From Chitinophagaceae bacterium BSSC1 (GTDB lineage: Bacteria; Bacteroidota; Bacteroidia; Chitinophagales; Chitinophagaceae): a stretch of 64,000 nucleotides of DNA. Below are positions 39,348-48,463 of this stretch, one piece after another. The stretch spans positions 372,001 through 436,000 of the forward strand of contig NKJC01000001.1 in assembly GCA_002256435.1 (NCBI GenBank). Reading direction: 5' to 3'. The notes beneath the pieces are model-generated. The model had not been told where the DNA came from and ran no database searches. It saw only the letters and a program-made list of their open reading frames with translations. A program made the position numbers and the translations under genes. Positions within the stretch are counted from its first letter, which is position 1. Every line of letters starts with the position of its first letter.

Positions 39348-40598
39348 TTAATTCTCAATTAAAAATGAAATGAATTTTCTGTACTCAATATTTTCATTTT
39401 CAAAATCATTATCATCCATTTTATAAGATATATTATTATGTATCCAATTAATTAATATCCCTTCGTCGTTTTCAATAAAATCTATATAACCATTTCTTTT
39501 ATAAAAATCATAATAATCATTTATAAATTCGCCTCTTAATCTTGGATCTAATGCTGCAGATCGAACTCCAAATTGGGCGGCTTCCATAACGACAGAACTA
39601 TTCCATGCTATATGCAAATCAATGTATTTTAAAACACTAGGTAACGGTGAGTAACTTGGAATTTCCCATTCAGCAAAGCCTAATAATTTTTCATTATATA
39701 ATTTAAAAAACTGTTCTGACTCATTTGTAGCAAACCCTTTTAACTGATTAGGATGAAGTCGAAGAAGCCACAAGAATTTATCAGAAGTTTTTTTAATTAT
39801 ATTTATTAATGTTTCTGGCATAATACCATTTTCTAATCCTACTTGTCCCCAGGATAAGGATATTAATATTACTTTACGTCCATTCTGTTTATTACTAATG
39901 AACTTATCAAAAATCACAATACTCTTATTGACAATACTATCAGCAGGATTGGGATTTTTAAATCTTTCAAGCCATCTGTTTCCAATAACTTTTACCTCTA
40001 CTTTTGAAGGGTCCGCCCAATTTCTAAGTACTTCTGCACTTCCTTCATCCCAAACTAAAAAACCATTTGGCAATTGTTCAATTGGATCAATAGATCTAAA
40101 CTTTTTTCCATACCATGGATGATTATGTGCAATAACCCCATGCTGAATATCAGCAACCCAAACTCCTCTTTTTTTGCATGCAACACATAACTCTCTTGAA
40201 GGCATAATCCCTATTACCTTTTGAGCTCCTGTGCTAACTAATATATCTGTCCAGATTTTCTCTTCTAAATAGGAGTATGCGTATTTATTTTTAAAAAGGA
40301 ACCCTTTAATCCGTTTAACTAAAAGTGCTCGTGCAAATCTCCCATCTGGTGACTGAACATTAGCGTAACTCAAATCCCCTTTAATAGAAGAGATAATCCT
40401 AGCAATGCTAATACACTTTAGGTTATTTTCAGCAAGTTTATCCTCAATTGTATCTACTAAAGGTGAATAATACTTACCATTGACAATATACCCACGATCA
40501 GTGTCATGTGCGATTGTAAGTATTTTGCATTTACCATAATCTATTTTATCAATTTTAAAAAAATCGAAAAATATTTTTTTTAGTAACTTAATATCCAT
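39348..40598 (-). CDS. Putative GT-B glycosyltransferase of unrecognised family
   Basis: I do not recognise this 416-residue protein by family. It looks like a two-domain GT-B enzyme: an N-terminal domain ending in VWVADIQHGVIAHNHPWYG with a QHG motif, and a C-terminal domain with LLRLHPNQ and HIAWNSSVVMEAAQFGVRSA. QHG, HPN and xSSVVxEA patterns occur in capsular polysialyl- and glycerophosphotransferase-like enzymes. No membrane segments or signal peptide. It lies between flippase and polymerase in a cluster that makes a CMP-sugar precursor, so a CMP-nonulosonate transferase is a reasonable hypothesis. It could also use another nucleotide donor. Confidence 0.65.
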   Translation of the reverse strand: MDIKLLKKIFFDFFKIDKIDYGKCKILTIAHDTDRGYIVNGKYYSPLVDTIEDKLAENNLKCISIARIISSIKGDLSYANVQSPDGRFARALLVKRIKGFLFKNKYAYSYLEEKIWTDILVSTGAQKVIGIMPSRELCVACKKRGVWVADIQHGVIAHNHPWYGKKFRSIDPIEQLPNGFLVWDEGSAEVLRNWADPSKVEVKVIGNRWLERFKNPNPADSIVNKSIVIFDKFISNKQNGRKVILISLSWGQVGLENGIMPETLINIIKKTSDKFLWLLRLHPNQLKGFATNESEQFFKLYNEKLLGFAEWEIPSYSPLPSVLKYIDLHIAWNSSVVMEAAQFGVRSAALDPRLRGEFINDYYDFYKRNGYIDFIENDEGILINWIHNNISYKMDDNDFENENIEYRKFISFLIEN

Positions 40599-40599
40599 T

Positions 40600-41916
40600 T
40601 TAAATATTTATAATGAATGAAATGGCCAATATAAATAACCCAACAAGAATCCCTTTCCAATCAAATTTTATTTGCCACTTTTTTGAAGCTATATAATAAA
40701 CTAAAATTGACCTAACAAAAGATTGAATAAAAAAACCTAAATAAATTCCAATTTTCCCAAACATAATCATGGAAATTATCCAAATTGCATAACCAATAAA
40801 ACTTGAAAACATTGTAATATTCATCAAAGTTTTCCCTTTGTCATTAATCATAAAATAATTTTGACAATGCCACCAAGGGATAGAAACAATGTAAGCAGAA
40901 AATAAAAAAAACATTTCCAACTTTGCATTTCCAAATTTGTTAAACTTTTCAAAGTGATTAACTAAAATTGGGAAAGCAATTAATATTGTAAGACCTGAAA
41001 TTCCTAAAACGAGTCCTTGTGCTGTAGAGAATAAAATATTTTTCTTTTCAATTTCCTCAATACTATCGATATTATATAGCTTATAAAATTTAGGAGCCCA
41101 AACTTGATTCATAGATGTTGCTACAAGTTGAATTATAGAGGAAATTGTATAAATAAACACAAATAATGCAACATCATAATCCAAGAAAAGGTATTTAATT
41201 ATAAAAGTGTTCCCATATCCTAAAGCCCATCCCCAAAAAGAAATAATTGCAAAAGGCAAGACACGATTTAGAATATTTTTTAAATCTGTTATAGAATTTC
41301 CAAAACCTTTAAATCCCTTATACTTAAATGAAAAAAGTAAAATCAAAAGAAAAGTAATGAAAACAATCCCTTCAAAAAAAGAAATTGAAGTTTTATAAAA
41401 AGTAAAAAATACAAAACCAAAAATATATCCTAGTAAAGAAGGGAAAAATGAAAGGGTAATAGAATCTAAATGTTTTTCTTCTAATCTTATAATTAACGAT
41501 TGAAATAGGAAAAACGAAGTAAAGATTGCACCAAGTGCAATTAAAAGATTGTTTTTAAATGAATAATTTTCAGTTGTTATAACTAAAGAAATAACAACTG
41601 TTACAAGTACTATAAAAACAGAAAAATAAACGAAAATAGAATTGGCAGCTCTATATAATCGATTCATACTGAGCTCTTCTCTATTTTGATTCATTAGACT
41701 CACTACAGATTCCTGTAAACCTGCAGAAGCTAATAAGGTAATTAATGTATAAACAGAAAACTTTAATCCGAAATCAGAGTATTCTGAAATAGAAAGTACA
41801 CTTCCCAAATACATGAATACCAAAAACCCTACACCTTTCTGAATACCAGAGGCTAATGTATAAGCAATTCCGAAATTTACTGAAGAACTTAGCTTTAGCT
41901 TTTTAAGATTAATCAT
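40600..41916 (-). CDS. Wzx-like lipid-linked oligosaccharide flippase
   Basis: A 438-residue polytopic membrane protein with about 12-14 hydrophobic segments, in the MOP/polysaccharide-transport group. The start, NFGIAYTLASGIQKGVGFLV, is typical of the first helix. It moves the completed region C repeat unit across the inner membrane. One base separates its stop from the ATG of the putative transferase. It differs strongly from the flippase at 958-2247. Confidence 0.82.
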   Translation of the reverse strand: MINLKKLKLSSSVNFGIAYTLASGIQKGVGFLVFMYLGSVLSISEYSDFGLKFSVYTLITLLASAGLQESVVSLMNQNREELSMNRLYRAANSIFVYFSVFIVLVTVVISLVITTENYSFKNNLLIALGAIFTSFFLFQSLIIRLEEKHLDSITLSFFPSLLGYIFGFVFFTFYKTSISFFEGIVFITFLLILLFSFKYKGFKGFGNSITDLKNILNRVLPFAIISFWGWALGYGNTFIIKYLFLDYDVALFVFIYTISSIIQLVATSMNQVWAPKFYKLYNIDSIEEIEKKNILFSTAQGLVLGISGLTILIAFPILVNHFEKFNKFGNAKLEMFFLFSAYIVSIPWWHCQNYFMINDKGKTLMNITMFSSFIGYAIWIISMIMFGKIGIYLGFFIQSFVRSILVYYIASKKWQIKFDWKGILVGLFILAISFIINI

Positions 41917-41930
41917 TATTATAAAAACAA

Positions 41931-42566
41931 TTATACAATTGACGCATAATTGCTAGTTAGTGATAAATGCCTATGAATGCTAAAGCCATTTTTCGCAACT
42001 CCTTTGGGATCAAAATACCTCCCAACATAAATTTGATCCTTGTTGCAATCAATATCTGAGGTCCAAACAAAATCAAATTTGTAAGCTATTTTATTGTTTA
42101 ATATATAGTTTGCAAAGAAAAAATAAGTAAGTAAAATAGAAGGAGGATATTTATTTAAATTATTCTTTTCTGGAGAAATAGCTCTTGAAACATCCAAAAC
42201 ATTAGATCTTAAAATATACCAACCCATTTCACAATTGCAAATATTAGCAAATTCTTCATTTATATACCAATCTTGATTATATAAACATGGTTCTTTAATA
42301 TCTGGATCAATACCAAAATGATTTCTAAAATAATTTATAGTTATTTTATTATCCGAAACTTTTTGAAATGGATAAAATAATACTAAAAAAGTTTCATGAT
42401 CTAAATTCTCAATTTCTGATAAAGAAAATGGAATTTCTGGAATTTCAATATTTCCAATACTAGGAGATATGATTCCTAATTTTTCAGAAACTATATCTAA
42501 TTCTTTTGTTCCAATAAATCTATTTCCTAATATTTCTCTTGCTTTATTTGAAGTGATTCTTTCCAT
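41931..42566 (-). CDS. Hypothetical protein within the nonulosonate cassette
   Basis: I do not recognise this 211-residue product. It has no signal peptide or clear membrane helix, is acidic to neutral, and is rich in aromatic residues and Asn. There are paired Cys in FANICNCEMGW and a distinctive C-terminal FVWTSDIDCNKDQIYVGRYF. Its start overlaps the 3' end of the DUF218 gene by 40 bases, implying tight coupling. Position between a DUF218/NeuB block and the flippase suggests a role in precursor synthesis or transfer. It shows no acetyl-CoA or nucleotide-binding motif that would identify it as PseH or PseG. Confidence 0.7.
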   Translation of the reverse strand: MERITSNKAREILGNRFIGTKELDIVSEKLGIISPSIGNIEIPEIPFSLSEIENLDHETFLVLFYPFQKVSDNKITINYFRNHFGIDPDIKEPCLYNQDWYINEEFANICNCEMGWYILRSNVLDVSRAISPEKNNLNKYPPSILLTYFFFANYILNNKIAYKFDFVWTSDIDCNKDQIYVGRYFDPKGVAKNGFSIHRHLSLTSNYASIV

Positions 42567-43141
42567 TTATAGTATTCAATTGCGGTATTTGTTGTTGCAA
42601 TATGACCCTTATCTGTATATTCTATTATTCTAGTATATTCATCTTTCATCAACTGAAATCGATTTCCCCAAGGCATATCCAAAAACCATTTTTGACCAAG
42701 AACTGGATAGTTTTGAATTACAATAACATTTAAGAGATTTTGTTCTTCTAAAACTTTCAAAAAGGTTAGAAATGCTCTTATTTGGTGATATTGAGATGCT
42801 ACTAAAATAATTGATTTCCAAGACTTTTCTAAAGCCATTTCAATTATATTCAAAGCTTGTTGCCTTGTATGCATTGACAATGCTTCAATAAATAAATTAC
42901 AATCTAATTTCTCAATCAACTTAGTTATCTGGGGTTGACACATTTCGAAGGGGAAACTGCCAGTTTCAGGTTTAGAAATCCCCCCAGAAAAAACTAAATT
43001 TTTTGAAATATTATTTTTAATTAACTCTACAGAAGGTTCAATTCTCTCAAAACCATCACCTTCCAAAATAATAACACAATCTGCGTTTGTAACCTTTTCG
43101 GAATAAACAAGATGATTTAAATACAAATATGAATAATCCAT
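42527..43141 (-). CDS. YdcF/DUF218-like protein without membrane anchor
   Basis: A 204-residue protein with the DUF218 pattern: CVIILEGDGFERIEPSVEL, LVFSGGISKPETG, ALSMHTRQQALNIIEMA and ILVASQYHQIRAFLTFLKV. Characterised family members (SanA, ElyC, YdcF) are membrane-anchored envelope proteins; this one lacks an N-terminal helix and would be cytoplasmic. Its ATG overlaps the NeuB-family stop by one base. A direct enzymatic part in the cassette, for instance binding a nucleotide or sugar phosphate, is possible but unproven. Confidence 0.75.
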   Translation of the reverse strand: MDYSYLYLNHLVYSEKVTNADCVIILEGDGFERIEPSVELIKNNISKNLVFSGGISKPETGSFPFEMCQPQITKLIEKLDCNLFIEALSMHTRQQALNIIEMALEKSWKSIILVASQYHQIRAFLTFLKVLEEQNLLNVIVIQNYPVLGQKWFLDMPWGNRFQLMKDEYTRIIEYTDKGHIATTNTAIEYYKWKESLQIKQEKY

Positions 43142-44208
43142 TACCCGATATTTTCCCAGAAAATTGGTTCTCCTTTAGTTAATGTTTTGTTTAGAGTTTT
43201 ACCGATAATAGTTGGTTTGTATTTAGGCAAAATTCCAAGTGCTGGTCTTAGTTCCTCAATATCTTCAAATTGAAGTTTCTGACCTTCTGCAATATCTTTT
43301 GCTGCATACAATCCTCTTCTTTGAACATAAACAGTTTCTTCTTCTTCTGGGACAACTAGTTTTCTGCTACTTCCCATTGCTATTTCTAAAAGTCTAATTC
43401 TTTTGGCCATTTCAGTAAAATCACTCACATCCATAGAATGCGGATGATCTGGTCCTTTATCTAATTTACTTAAAGTAAAATGTTTTTCAACAACACATCC
43501 GCCTAAAGCAATAGAACCTAAAATCACCAAATCACCTGCAGAATGATCTGAATATCCTGTTAAAATATCAAATGCACTTTGGTATGTTTTTAAAACATTA
43601 ATATTTGCACTTTCAATTTGGGAAGGATAGTTTGTGATACATTGTAGAAGAATAAGTTTTTTATTCCCTGTCTCTTCAATTGTTCTAATAGCTTCATCTA
43701 TTTCAGAAAGTGAAGCATCACCAGTAGCAAGAATCATTGGTAAGTCCTTTTTGGCTATATATTTCAACATTTCTAACCAAGTTATTTCACCAGAACCAAT
43801 TTTTATAAAAGGAACTTTCAAATCAACACATAAATCCACGGCAGCAAAATCATAAGGCGAAGAAGAAAAATCAATCCCTATTTTATTACAATATTCCATT
43901 ACTTCATGATGCCATTCCCTAGGAAACTCTGCATCTTTAAAAACTTCATTTACTGGTCTTCCCCATGTTCCATGAACTCCTTTCAAATTCATCCTTTCAA
44001 AACCCTTAGCAGAGACAATTTTCTCAGAAATAAAACTTTGAAATTTAGCACAATCTGCGCCTGCTTCTTTTGCAGCAGAACATAATTCTTTTGCCTTTGT
44101 AAGACTATTATCAAAATTTGCACCAATTTCTGCAATTAAATATGCAGGGTGACCATTACCAACTAATTTATTTCCTATTTGAATTTCTTTTGGGAATCCT
44201 TTACTCAT
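43141..44208 (-). CDS. NeuB/PseI/LegI-family nonulosonic acid synthase
   Basis: Condenses phosphoenolpyruvate with a 6-carbon amino sugar to a 9-carbon sialic-acid-like acid. The 355-residue protein has the NeuB TIM barrel (AYLIAEIGANFDNSLTKAKE, DCAKFQSF, IKIGSGEITW, ILATGDASLSEIDEAI, TGYSDHSAGD, EKHFTLSKLDKGPDHPHSMD) followed by a C-terminal SAF domain (RRGLYAAKDIAEGQKL). The catalytic-region residues appear intact. Whether it makes pseudaminic, legionaminic or another acid cannot be told from sequence; the adjacent PseB-type dehydratase favours a pseudaminate-like product. Confidence 0.92.
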   Translation of the reverse strand: MSKGFPKEIQIGNKLVGNGHPAYLIAEIGANFDNSLTKAKELCSAAKEAGADCAKFQSFISEKIVSAKGFERMNLKGVHGTWGRPVNEVFKDAEFPREWHHEVMEYCNKIGIDFSSSPYDFAAVDLCVDLKVPFIKIGSGEITWLEMLKYIAKKDLPMILATGDASLSEIDEAIRTIEETGNKKLILLQCITNYPSQIESANINVLKTYQSAFDILTGYSDHSAGDLVILGSIALGGCVVEKHFTLSKLDKGPDHPHSMDVSDFTEMAKRIRLLEIAMGSSRKLVVPEEEETVYVQRRGLYAAKDIAEGQKLQFEDIEELRPALGILPKYKPTIIGKTLNKTLTKGEPIFWENIG

Positions 44209-44218
44209 GAGTATTAAT

Positions 44219-45391
44219 TTAATATTGATTTAATGTTTTTTGCAAGATTTCAGCTTGAATTTCAGCTTCTTTAAGATCCCAATAATTTGTCTTTAATTGT
44301 ATCATCCTAGGTTGTAAATATTCGGAATTAACACATAGCCCTTTTACATATTTTTGAGTTACCCCTGGCATATTTTGGACTTTTTCTAAAAATAATGGCT
44401 CAAAATATGATAATTTCCAAGCAGCATAGTATCCATCACCACCATTCTGTTTGAATAGGTTTCTGAATTTATACCAATCGACTTCAGGTTTATCAGTATT
44501 TAAAACTAGACTATAACTCCAATATGTATTTAAACAATAGTCTGGAGTTTTTTGCAACCTAACAACATTACTACCTTCTATAGCTTTATCAAATAACTTA
44601 GCAACTTGAATACGCGTTTCTACTAACTCTTCAGCACGTTCTAATTGACCTAATACTACAGCTGCACACAATTCACTCATTCTATAGTTGAAACCAACAG
44701 CAACGTGTCTACTATATTGTGGATCTTGTATATCTTCTCTAGTTATTTTTCCTTGTTTTGCGCTTACCCCTGCATAACCTAAACTACTAAATCTTCTTGC
44801 ATTATTTGCATACTCTTCACTATTGCATAGTAACATTCCTCCTTCACCAGCAGTTAAATGCTTACTAGCTTGGAAACTAAAACTTGAAAAATCACCAAAC
44901 TCTCCAACATACTTTCCCTTGTATTTGCTTAAAAAACATTCTGCATTATCTTCTACTAATCCAATATTATGTTTTTTACATAAATCAAGAATTGCATCAT
45001 ATTCAGGAGATAAACCATAAAGTGCAACAGTAATTATTGCTTTTGTTTTGTTTGTAATTTTTTCTGCTATTGATTCTGCAGATATATTAAATGTATCAAT
45101 ATCTACATCAGCAAAAACAGGAATGGAACCATTTTGCAAAACGGCTAAGGCTGTACTACTCATTGTAAGAGGTGGGACTATAACTTCATCACCAGGTTTA
45201 ACTCCAATAGCATGTAAAGCTGTATGCAATGTAGCAGTGCCATTAATCTGACCAATTGCATAATTCATTTTAAATTTACTAGCGAAAGCTGCTTCTAATT
45301 TATTGTTATAGATACTATTTTTACTTGTATTAAACTCGTTATCTAAAACATCTAAAACATACTTTCTTTCTAAATCAGATATTCTTTTCAT
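44219..45391 (-). CDS. DegT/DnrJ/EryC1/StrS aminotransferase (PseC/SpsC-like)
   Basis: PLP-dependent aminotransferase of 390 residues. Seen: GQINGTATLHTALHA, VEDNAECFLS and SFSFQASKHLTAGEGG, with the Schiff-base Lys. It probably aminates the 4-keto sugar from the PseB-type dehydratase two genes upstream. Its N-terminus and Cys/Ser pattern differ from classical PseC, so it may be an SpsC-like or other member. Ten bases separate it from the NeuB-family gene and 5 from the cytidylyltransferase. The region A aminotransferase is only distantly alike. Confidence 0.9.
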   Translation of the reverse strand: MKRISDLERKYVLDVLDNEFNTSKNSIYNNKLEAAFASKFKMNYAIGQINGTATLHTALHAIGVKPGDEVIVPPLTMSSTALAVLQNGSIPVFADVDIDTFNISAESIAEKITNKTKAIITVALYGLSPEYDAILDLCKKHNIGLVEDNAECFLSKYKGKYVGEFGDFSSFSFQASKHLTAGEGGMLLCNSEEYANNARRFSSLGYAGVSAKQGKITREDIQDPQYSRHVAVGFNYRMSELCAAVVLGQLERAEELVETRIQVAKLFDKAIEGSNVVRLQKTPDYCLNTYWSYSLVLNTDKPEVDWYKFRNLFKQNGGDGYYAAWKLSYFEPLFLEKVQNMPGVTQKYVKGLCVNSEYLQPRMIQLKTNYWDLKEAEIQAEILQKTLNQY

Positions 45392-45396
45392 ATTTA

Positions 45397-46128
45397 TTAT
45401 TTATACATTTCACTTCTTTTGACATTCAAATTTAAACTAGAAAGATTTGGATTTTTATCAAGATAGTTTAAAATGTCTTGAGTCAGAAATATTTCAGACT
45501 CTTTAAATAAATTGTTGTAAACTTCGGAAACCATTTGAAAATCTAATTCTGTATCAATAGTCCATCTTAAATATGATATATTAGAATCGTTTTCAAAATT
45601 TTGTTGACTAAATTTTCCTTTATTTCTGTAAAAATATTGAGTAACATGTTCTTTTTCAAAATCAGAATCAGAATTTTGAAATGCAGTTTTCAATGCTTCC
45701 ATTGTAAATACTTCGGTATCTAAGCCTTCTGGAAAAGAAGGAGGATTATTATTATAGGCGAAATCGAATTTTCCATTCAGCAACATTTCAATAACACAAT
45801 CAATAATTGTATAATCTTTGAATGGGTCATCGGCTGTAATTCTAACAACTATATCGGCTTTAGCCTCTATTCCAGCATAATAGAATCTACTTAAAACATT
45901 ATTTTCGCTTCCTCTAAAAACAGTAATACCGTTATCGATAGCCCATTTTTCCAAAGAATCATCATTGGGATTAGTTGTTGTTGCTAAAATAAATTTTGTA
46001 ATATATTTTGACAGTTTCAACCTATTAAAAACATGCCAAATCAAAGGATAACCAGATAAATTACTAAAAACTTTATTAGGAAATCTAGTAGATCCTGTTC
46101 TAGCTTGGACAATTGCTACAATATTCAT
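45397..46128 (-). CDS. SpsF/NeuA-like cytidylyltransferase
   Basis: A 243-residue nucleotidyltransferase of the CMP-sugar synthetase fold. The N-terminal VAIVQARTGSTRFPNKVF is the CTP-binding motif of SpsF/NeuA/KdsB enzymes; VVRITADDPFKDYTIID holds the metal-binding Asp. It would activate the nonulosonic acid to a CMP-sugar. Members of the SpsF branch are less well characterised than NeuA or PseF. It starts 3 bases after the PseB gene stop. Confidence 0.88.
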   Translation of the reverse strand: MNIVAIVQARTGSTRFPNKVFSNLSGYPLIWHVFNRLKLSKYITKFILATTTNPNDDSLEKWAIDNGITVFRGSENNVLSRFYYAGIEAKADIVVRITADDPFKDYTIIDCVIEMLLNGKFDFAYNNNPPSFPEGLDTEVFTMEALKTAFQNSDSDFEKEHVTQYFYRNKGKFSQQNFENDSNISYLRWTIDTELDFQMVSEVYNNLFKESEIFLTQDILNYLDKNPNLSSLNLNVKRSEMYK

Positions 46129-46131
46129 ACT

Positions 46132-47139
46132 TTATTCAAAATTTGAATCAACATGCATTTTTATCAATTTTCTCAAACTATCTACAGTTTCCCATTCTTC
46201 ATTATCGCCTGAATTGTATTTAAAACCTACTGGAACTTTTACAGCGCCAAAATGTTTTATAAAATCATCTAAATTCCATTTTGGTATTTGTGGAAGAATC
46301 ACATAATATTTACCAAGGTCATAAGTTGTAAATGAATCTGAACTTGTAATCATTTCCTCATGAATTTTTTCGCCTGGTCTAATCCCTACAATCCTTTGCT
46401 CGCAAGTTGGGTCAACAGCTGTGGCAATATCTAAAATTTTATATGATGGAATCTTGGGCACGAAAAGTTCTCCTCCCCAAGCATATTCCATTGCATGTAA
46501 AACCATATCTACACCCCCGGTAAGTGAGATATTAAATCTAGTCATATTAGGATCTGTAATAGGAAGAAACTTATTTGTTCTTTTCTTAAGAAAGAATGGA
46601 ATTACTGACCCATTTGATCCCATCACATTTCCATAACGCACTACAGAAAAGCTTATATCTTGCTTCCCCCTAATATTATTTGCAGCAATAAATAATTTGT
46701 CTGAAGCAAGTTTTGTTGCACCATACAAATTTATTGGAGCACATGCTTTATCTGTTGATAAAGCAACGACTTTTTTTACCGATGATTCTAAAGCTGCTTT
46801 AATAACATTTTCAGCACCACCAACATTTGTTTTAACACATTCATCTGGGTTGTACTCAGCAATATGAACATGTTTCATTGCAGCAGCATGAATTACATAA
46901 TCTACTCCGATAAAAGCTCTTTTAAGCCTTTCATAATCCCTTACATCGCCAATGAAATATCGCATAGCAGGATATTCACTTTCAGGAAAGTCTTGAGCCA
47001 TTTGAAATTGCTTTTGTTCATCACGGGAATAAACAATTAATCTTGAAACATTAGGCCATTTAGCCAAAATAGTTTTAACTAATTCTTTACCTAAAGAACC
47101 TGTTCCACCTGTAATTAAAATTGATTTGTTGTTTAACAT
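46132..47139 (-). CDS. pseB: UDP-GlcNAc 4,6-dehydratase (inverting)
   Basis: First enzyme of the pseudaminic acid pathway; dehydrates and C5-epimerises UDP-GlcNAc. Strong family pattern: SILITGGTGSLGKELVKTIL, YSRDEQKQFQMAQDF, FVIHAAAMKHV-type segment (VIHAAAMKHVHIAEYNP), ALSTDKACAPINLYGATKLA with the YxxxK pair, and IRPGEKIHEEMI. Length 335 is standard. Soluble, unlike the membrane-bound PglF type at 61146-63047. It heads the cassette pseB-cytidylyltransferase-aminotransferase-NeuB. Confidence 0.94.
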   Translation of the reverse strand: MLNNKSILITGGTGSLGKELVKTILAKWPNVSRLIVYSRDEQKQFQMAQDFPESEYPAMRYFIGDVRDYERLKRAFIGVDYVIHAAAMKHVHIAEYNPDECVKTNVGGAENVIKAALESSVKKVVALSTDKACAPINLYGATKLASDKLFIAANNIRGKQDISFSVVRYGNVMGSNGSVIPFFLKKRTNKFLPITDPNMTRFNISLTGGVDMVLHAMEYAWGGELFVPKIPSYKILDIATAVDPTCEQRIVGIRPGEKIHEEMITSSDSFTTYDLGKYYVILPQIPKWNLDDFIKHFGAVKVPVGFKYNSGDNEEWETVDSLRKLIKMHVDSNFE

Positions 47140-47162
47140 TAGAATAAATTTAATCTATTTTT

Positions 47163-48431
47163 TTATAATCTACCATCTATCAAATCTCTCATAATAAAAG
47201 ACTTTGTATCAAAAATTATAGCGCCAGAAGTCTTATACTTTAAAAAATCGATTTCATATTTAAATTGTTCATGCGCAACAGCAAGTATAATACCATCATA
47301 CTTTATATCATCTACTTTGGACAATATATTTATCCCATATTCATGTTTAACGTCATCAAAACTCGCATATGGATCATAAATATCAACATTAATTTTAAAT
47401 TGTTTTAATTCATTATAAATATCAACAACTTTTGTATTTCTAATATCGGGACAATTTTCTTTAAATGTTATTCCCAAGATTAACACGTTTGCTCCTTTTA
47501 TTTGATGCCCCTTTTCAATCATCAACTTAACAAGCTTATTTGCAACAAACATTCCCATATTATCATTAACCCTCCGACCTGAAAGAATTACTTGAGGATG
47601 ATACCCAAGTGACTCTGCTTTGTGTGCTAAATAATAAGGATCAACCCCAATACAATGCCCACCAACTAGGCCAGGTTGATATTTCAAAAAATTCCATTTT
47701 GTTCCTGCAGCTTCCAACACATCCTGTGTATCTATTCCGATTTTATCAAAAATCAATGCTAGCTCATTTACAAAGGAAATATTAACATCGCGCTGTGCAT
47801 TTTCAATAGCTTTACTTGCTTCTGCTACTTTCAAACTAGCAGCCTTAAAAGTACCCGCCTTGATAATTGAACCATATAGATCATCTACAAAATCAGCAAT
47901 CTCAGGTGTTGATCCTGAAGTAACTTTTCTGATAGTTGTAAGTGTATTTACTTTATCACCAGGGTTGATTCTTTCTGGTGAATAACCACAGAAAAAATCA
48001 GAATTATAAACCAAATTGCTATTCTCTTCTAAAACAGGCACACAATCCTCCTCTGTACAACCAGGATATACTGTACTTTCATAAATAACAATGTCTTTTG
48101 GTTTTAATATCTTACCAATCATTCTTGTTGCCATTAATAAAGGCGTTAAATCAGGAGATTTAAATTGATTGATTGGTGTAGGTACCGTAACTATAAATAC
48201 ATTACAGTCCTTAATTTCGCTAATTTCACTAGTGAAATTTAAATATTTGGAATTTTCAATTTCTTCTTTATTTGTTTCAAGTGTTTTATCAATTCCATCT
48301 TTCAAATTGGCAACTCTTTCTACATTAATGTCAAAACCCATAACTGGAAACTTTTTCCCAAATTCAACTGCCAAAGGAAGACCTACATAACCCAATCCAA
48401 CTATTCCAATTTTAATATTTCCGAAATCCAT
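47163..48431 (-). CDS. UDP-N-acetylhexosamine 6-dehydrogenase (TviB/WbpA-like)
   Basis: NAD-dependent four-electron oxidation of a UDP-HexNAc to the uronic acid. The 422-residue protein has GIVGLGYVGLPLAVEFG, the ESTVYPGCTEE segment, NAQRDVNISFVNELA, catalytic Cys in GLVGGHCIGVDPYYLA and GITFKENCPDIRNTK. The DxxRxxNT-type and VGGHCIG patterns are those of the TviB/WbpO group acting on UDP-GlcNAc or UDP-GalNAc. It indicates that the region C glycan is acidic. It sits between the Wzz gene and pseB with gaps of 32 and 23 bases. Confidence 0.93.
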   Translation of the reverse strand: MDFGNIKIGIVGLGYVGLPLAVEFGKKFPVMGFDINVERVANLKDGIDKTLETNKEEIENSKYLNFTSEISEIKDCNVFIVTVPTPINQFKSPDLTPLLMATRMIGKILKPKDIVIYESTVYPGCTEEDCVPVLEENSNLVYNSDFFCGYSPERINPGDKVNTLTTIRKVTSGSTPEIADFVDDLYGSIIKAGTFKAASLKVAEASKAIENAQRDVNISFVNELALIFDKIGIDTQDVLEAAGTKWNFLKYQPGLVGGHCIGVDPYYLAHKAESLGYHPQVILSGRRVNDNMGMFVANKLVKLMIEKGHQIKGANVLILGITFKENCPDIRNTKVVDIYNELKQFKINVDIYDPYASFDDVKHEYGINILSKVDDIKYDGIILAVAHEQFKYEIDFLKYKTSGAIIFDTKSFIMRDLIDGRL

Positions 48432-48463
48432 TTTTGATATGTATTATAAATTAAAAAATATTT

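Noticed and set aside
42639..42821. Open frames on the opposite strand or in other frames of most genes, such as this one
   Set aside because: They lie inside well-supported genes, have no recognisable domains, and reflect base composition.
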